From contig JAFGJK010000069.1 in the NCBI GenBank assembly GCA_016929135.1, positions 1 through 54,850 of the forward strand: a DNA stretch of 54,850 nt, given 5' to 3'. The notes under the pieces were generated by a model, which was not told the origin of the DNA, searched no databases, and worked only from the letters and a program-made list of their open reading frames with translations. This DNA is from Spirochaetota bacterium. Lineage in GTDB: Bacteria > Spirochaetota > UBA4802 > UBA5550. Shown here piece after piece: positions 51,441 to 54,850 of the stretch. Positions within the stretch are counted from its first letter, which is position 1; every line of letters starts with the position of its first letter. A program made the position numbers and the translations under genes.

Positions 51441-52550
51441 TTATGACGCAAAATACTTAAAAGAATAATTCGAGGCATAGAATACATCCCCGTCTTCCAG
51501 GAATTCCCCCTCCTTCCTGTTCACGTAGGCAATCGGATAATTGGGGCTTGCCACCAGCTTCATCCTGATGCCGCTTTTATCCCTTACCGCGGCGATTTTG
51601 AAGGGTACATCCAGCTCGAAATCCCTGATATTGGGGTGGCAGCCGATACCCCTGCCGATCACCACCTCCCTGGCCGCGCGCTTGGTCAGATCGAAAGAGG
51701 TCACATAGGGATCGATTACGTTGTTTTTCCAGTACTCGATCCTCCCCTTGACCTTCTCGGCCGCCCTGCGTCGCAGGAAGATTATCAGGAGCAGCAGCAG
51801 TATCGCCCCGATGATCAACAGCGTGATCCAGAGCATCCCCGAGGAGCTCTGCTCCTCCATCTCCCGCACATCCCTCTGGAAATCCTTGCCTATGGCCTTC
51901 TCGGGATTGGTGCCCGCGTCGATCACCTTCACGTTTTTCGACACCGCCTTCAGCTCCCTCTCCAGGGACTTGCGCATGCTGGCGAGACGTTTGTCCCCCA
52001 CCAGATTGCTGAAGCTAACAAAGTAAATCCACCAGTCCTTCTGCCCGAACCGGGACGCGATCTCTTTTATATCGAACCGCTTGTCCCTGCTCCCGGGAGG
52101 GGGATCGTCAAGGGCGTCCGTCATCACCACGATGACCGCCTGCCGCCCCTCGCCTGTCTTCTGGATTTCCTCGGTCTTCTTGAACACCTCGCCGAGCATC
52201 TTGTAGGTATAGGTCCATTGACCCTTTGCCTCGGTCATGGATATATATTTCTTGATAATATCGCGGTCGTTCTCATCGTCCACCAGGACCGCCGGATACA
52301 TGCGGACATCGGTATCGAAGGTCATGAAGGTGACTCTGTCCCCGTCCTCAAGCTTATCGATATACTGCGCTACGCTGCGCTTGACCCTGTTGAATATGTC
52401 CTTCCCGCCGTATCCCTTCATGCTGAGGGAGGTATCCAGCACAAGGATTACGTCCTTGCTCACGCGGGCGTAGAGCCCGTCCCCCACCAGCCACTGTGCC
52501 AAGAGTGTACACATAATCGAAGATAACATTATTCTATGTATCTTTTTCAA
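51441..52550 (-). CDS. VWA-domain membrane protein with FHA-like C-terminal domain
   Basis: A 369-residue protein from a TTG start with GAGGAG seven bases upstream. A signal peptide (about 1-28) is followed by a von Willebrand factor A domain: MIDAS motif VLDTSLS with Asp39, Ser41 and Ser43, and later VVMTDALDD. A single membrane helix (about 245-268) and a basic stop-transfer RRR follow. The last 80 residues, beginning VVIGRGIGCHPNI and ending GDVFYASNYSFKYF, have the strand pattern of a forkhead-associated domain, but the usual Ser-x-x-His phosphothreonine-binding loop is not evident, so phosphopeptide binding is doubtful. The VWA part should lie in the periplasm and the FHA-like part in the cytoplasm. 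It lies upstream of cfpA on the same strand. Confidence 0.78.
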   Translation of the reverse strand: MKKIHRIMLSSIMCTLLAQWLVGDGLYARVSKDVILVLDTSLSMKGYGGKDIFNRVKRSVAQYIDKLEDGDRVTFMTFDTDVRMYPAVLVDDENDRDIIKKYISMTEAKGQWTYTYKMLGEVFKKTEEIQKTGEGRQAVIVVMTDALDDPPPGSRDKRFDIKEIASRFGQKDWWIYFVSFSNLVGDKRLASMRKSLERELKAVSKNVKVIDAGTNPEKAIGKDFQRDVREMEEQSSSGMLWITLLIIGAILLLLLIIFLRRRAAEKVKGRIEYWKNNVIDPYVTSFDLTKRAAREVVIGRGIGCHPNIRDFELDVPFKIAAVRDKSGIRMKLVASPNYPIAYVNRKEGEFLEDGDVFYASNYSFKYFAS

Positions 52551-52654
52551 CGCACTACTCCTCTGTTGTTTTTTTATACTTAGACGGCGAAATATCGAAA
52601 TGTCAAGAAGTTTATTCTATAATATTATCAATATCCCGCCGGAGGCACGAATCC

Positions 52655-53398
52655 CTAGAATTCTTTATACTGGACATCCTTTCTCGTATAGGCGCGGAAA
52701 TCAAGATCCTTTCCCCTGCTCATCTCGAGATATTCATTCATCAGTATAAAAAACGAAAGCATCGAATCCGCTTCGGTCTGGAGGGCGATGAAGCTCCTCT
52801 TCTCCCGCCAGTTTTTCACAACGATACCGCGATTCATGATCATCAGGAGATCCATTTCATGGGCATGTTCCACACTCTTGTTTATATAAAAATTCACTAT
52901 GTCGTTCTTAAGATCCACGAAGGAATACTGGCTTTCCAGGACAAGTATAAAGGCAGGTATTGGCACGATGGATTCCTCGCCGGAGGTATTGGAAAACCTG
53001 TCCACTTTTTTCACGTTTATCACCCGTTTCAGGGCGTCGTAGAGTGTATCCCTGTTCAGGTCCTGAACGACATGGAAGGTCCCGTGGATGAGCTCGCACG
53101 GCACGTGGCCGTTCATAATCTGCACGATATCCCTGCAGTACTCGCGGTAGGCTATGAAATCGGCACCCTCGGGAGAGAATCCGCTGCTGTCGATCGGTCT
53201 CATGTTGGAGAGGACGAGACTCGAAGGGATGATGCGGGACAGCTTCTCCTGAATGACCGAAAGTTCAGGTGACTTCTCCTCTCCGGCCTTCGCATGCCCT
53301 TTCCCCTTCCCCCCCCCCTTCCGGGGGGAGCCTTGGGCCGGTTTTGTACCGGAGAGAATCTCCTTTTCGAATTCGGCAAAATAATCGTATATCATCAC
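52655..53398 (-). CDS. Hypothetical cytoplasmic protein (247 aa)
   Basis: A 247-residue soluble protein with a GAGG ribosome binding site. Residues 18-45 form a Lys/Gly/Ser-rich linker. The rest is a mixed alpha/beta domain with the segments GADFIAYREYCRD, VPCELIHGTFHV and FILVLESQYSFVDLKND. The alternation of acidic residues with beta strands slightly recalls nuclease-like folds, but I see no definite catalytic motif and make no claim. It lies about 105 bp upstream of the VWA gene, same strand, so they could be co-expressed. Family not recognised. Confidence 0.7.
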   Translation of the reverse strand: MMIYDYFAEFEKEILSGTKPAQGSPRKGGGKGKGHAKAGEEKSPELSVIQEKLSRIIPSSLVLSNMRPIDSSGFSPEGADFIAYREYCRDIVQIMNGHVPCELIHGTFHVVQDLNRDTLYDALKRVINVKKVDRFSNTSGEESIVPIPAFILVLESQYSFVDLKNDIVNFYINKSVEHAHEMDLLMIMNRGIVVKNWREKRSFIALQTEADSMLSFFILMNEYLEMSRGKDLDFRAYTRKDVQYKEF

Positions 53399-53497
53399 AT
53401 TCCTCTTGTATATTCTATATCATTGTAATCGATATGAACCGTGGTGAGATATCATTTATGACCGCAACGGGTGAATGCTGTCAATGATAAAAATTTG

Positions 53498-53526
53498 TTG
53501 CAAATAAACATGGCAATCCGTATTTT
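53498..53526 (+). promoter_or_regulatory. Possible promoter of a non-coding transcript
   Basis: TTGCAA (53498-53503), a 17-base spacer and TATTTT (53521-53526) form a moderate sigma-70-type promoter with no reading frame after it. It lies upstream of the hairpin-rich stretch that ends in a terminator. Confidence 0.4.
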
Positions 53527-53534
53527 TATCTTGC

Positions 53535-53763
53535 CTGCGTTGTTTGTGATAGGTATTAGGATGCTTTTGAGCCTAATTCTTTAATTTAGGGATCCCAATA
53601 TTTGGGGGCCAAGATCATGCTCATCAGTGAGAAGATCGGCTCTCCCGTGCGGGAACCCACCTGGTATACCAGGTTCAAAATCACTACCTACACGGCAATC
53701 GCGGGTGCCATCACACATACGTTATACCAAAGGAAGGCCCGGAACAATCTCCGGGCCCTTTTT
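53535..53763 (+). ncRNA. Candidate structured non-coding RNA
   Basis: A stretch of about 230 bp in a gene-free region with several hairpins in a row: CCCAA/TTGGG at 53594-53606, TCCC/GGGA at 53643-53654, a perfect ACCTGG-TATA-CCAGGT at 53659-53674, and GGCA/TGCC at 53694-53709. It then closes with a terminator. A promoter-like pair precedes it. No tRNA, 6S, SRP or tmRNA hallmark was recognised. It could instead be a decayed region with chance hairpins, since high-GC DNA forms them easily. Confidence 0.35.
53736..53763 (+). terminator. Strong intrinsic terminator, plus strand
   Basis: A perfect 7-bp GC stem (GGCCCGG at 53736-53742 with CCGGGCC at 53751-53757) is followed by CTTTTT. The T-run is on the plus strand, so it ends transcription from the left, where no protein gene exists. 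It is also near the end of the convergent pyruvate:ferredoxin oxidoreductase gene, where the minus-strand side has no T-run. Confidence 0.7.
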
Positions 53764-53782
53764 ATCCCCGGCGTTCGTGAGT

Positions 53783-54850
<1,068 letters not shown>

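Noticed and set aside
53659..53690. Possible tRNA: ACCAGGTTCAAAATC resembles a T-arm
   Set aside because: The flanking bases do not form the T-stem, no anticodon or acceptor stem could be placed, and no CCA follows.

Overview
The window looks like a chromosomal segment of an anaerobic (or facultative) spirochaete with high-GC coding DNA. The main evidence is a 648-residue coiled-coil-rich protein that I recognise as the spirochaetal cytoplasmic filament protein CfpA, plus a flgG-flgA-flgH-flgI-flgJ periplasmic-flagellum operon and many secreted proteins of no obvious family. Pyruvate:ferredoxin oxidoreductase, a glycyl radical enzyme with its activase, and a 2-hydroxyacyl-CoA dehydratase activase point to anaerobic metabolism. 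No rRNA, tRNA, CRISPR array or intact insertion sequence was seen. The presence of flgH together with CfpA does not let me place it in a genus.

Layout. 1-2.0 kb: a small protein and an ABC-class ATPase. 2.2-4.3 kb: an ArsR-type repressor and a CoA-disulfide reductase/rhodanese fusion, each preceded by a copy of the same 13-2-13 inverted repeat. 5.7-13.7 kb: an apparent operon for a TetR regulator (two tandem 12-bp palindromes in its promoter), a glycyl radical enzyme with an N-terminal SCP2-like lipid-binding domain, its activase, an FGGY kinase and a GlpD-type glycerol-3-phosphate dehydrogenase. 13.7-15.6 kb: a lower-GC stretch with decayed reading frames and one lipoprotein. 15.6-20.7 kb: a sugar or polyol cluster (two paralogous Gfo/Idh/MocA oxidoreductases around a TIM-barrel isomerase, then a GPH symporter). 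21-28.7 kb: envelope proteins, an ankyrin protein, RlmKL and a TAXI-type receptor. 28-33 kb: the flagellar operon and a possible FlgM. 33-45.5 kb: housekeeping genes (adk, DAHP synthase, purL, purQ, acyl-CoA ligase, a dehydratase activase, a short-chain dehydrogenase, tatC, pgk). 45.6-53.4 kb: a minus-strand block with a pyruvate phosphate dikinase homologue, a protein carrying an HPr-like domain, CfpA, a VWA membrane protein and an unknown protein. 53.8 kb to the end: the C-terminal part of pyruvate:ferredoxin oxidoreductase.

The most notable observation is the two-gene unit at 45622-49179. The dikinase homologue keeps every PEP/pyruvate-site residue and the phospho-histidine, but all five ATP-site residues I could align are replaced. 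It is co-transcribed with a protein whose C-terminal domain reads like HPr with a histidine at the phosphorylation position. Together they suggest a PEP-driven phosphorelay in which a dead-kinase dikinase plays the part of PTS Enzyme I. The second is the SCP2-glycyl radical enzyme operon, which may act on a lipid-like or glycerol-derived substrate. A possible structured RNA with its own promoter and terminator lies at about 53.5-53.76 kb. All assignments are by eye from the sequence; no search was run.
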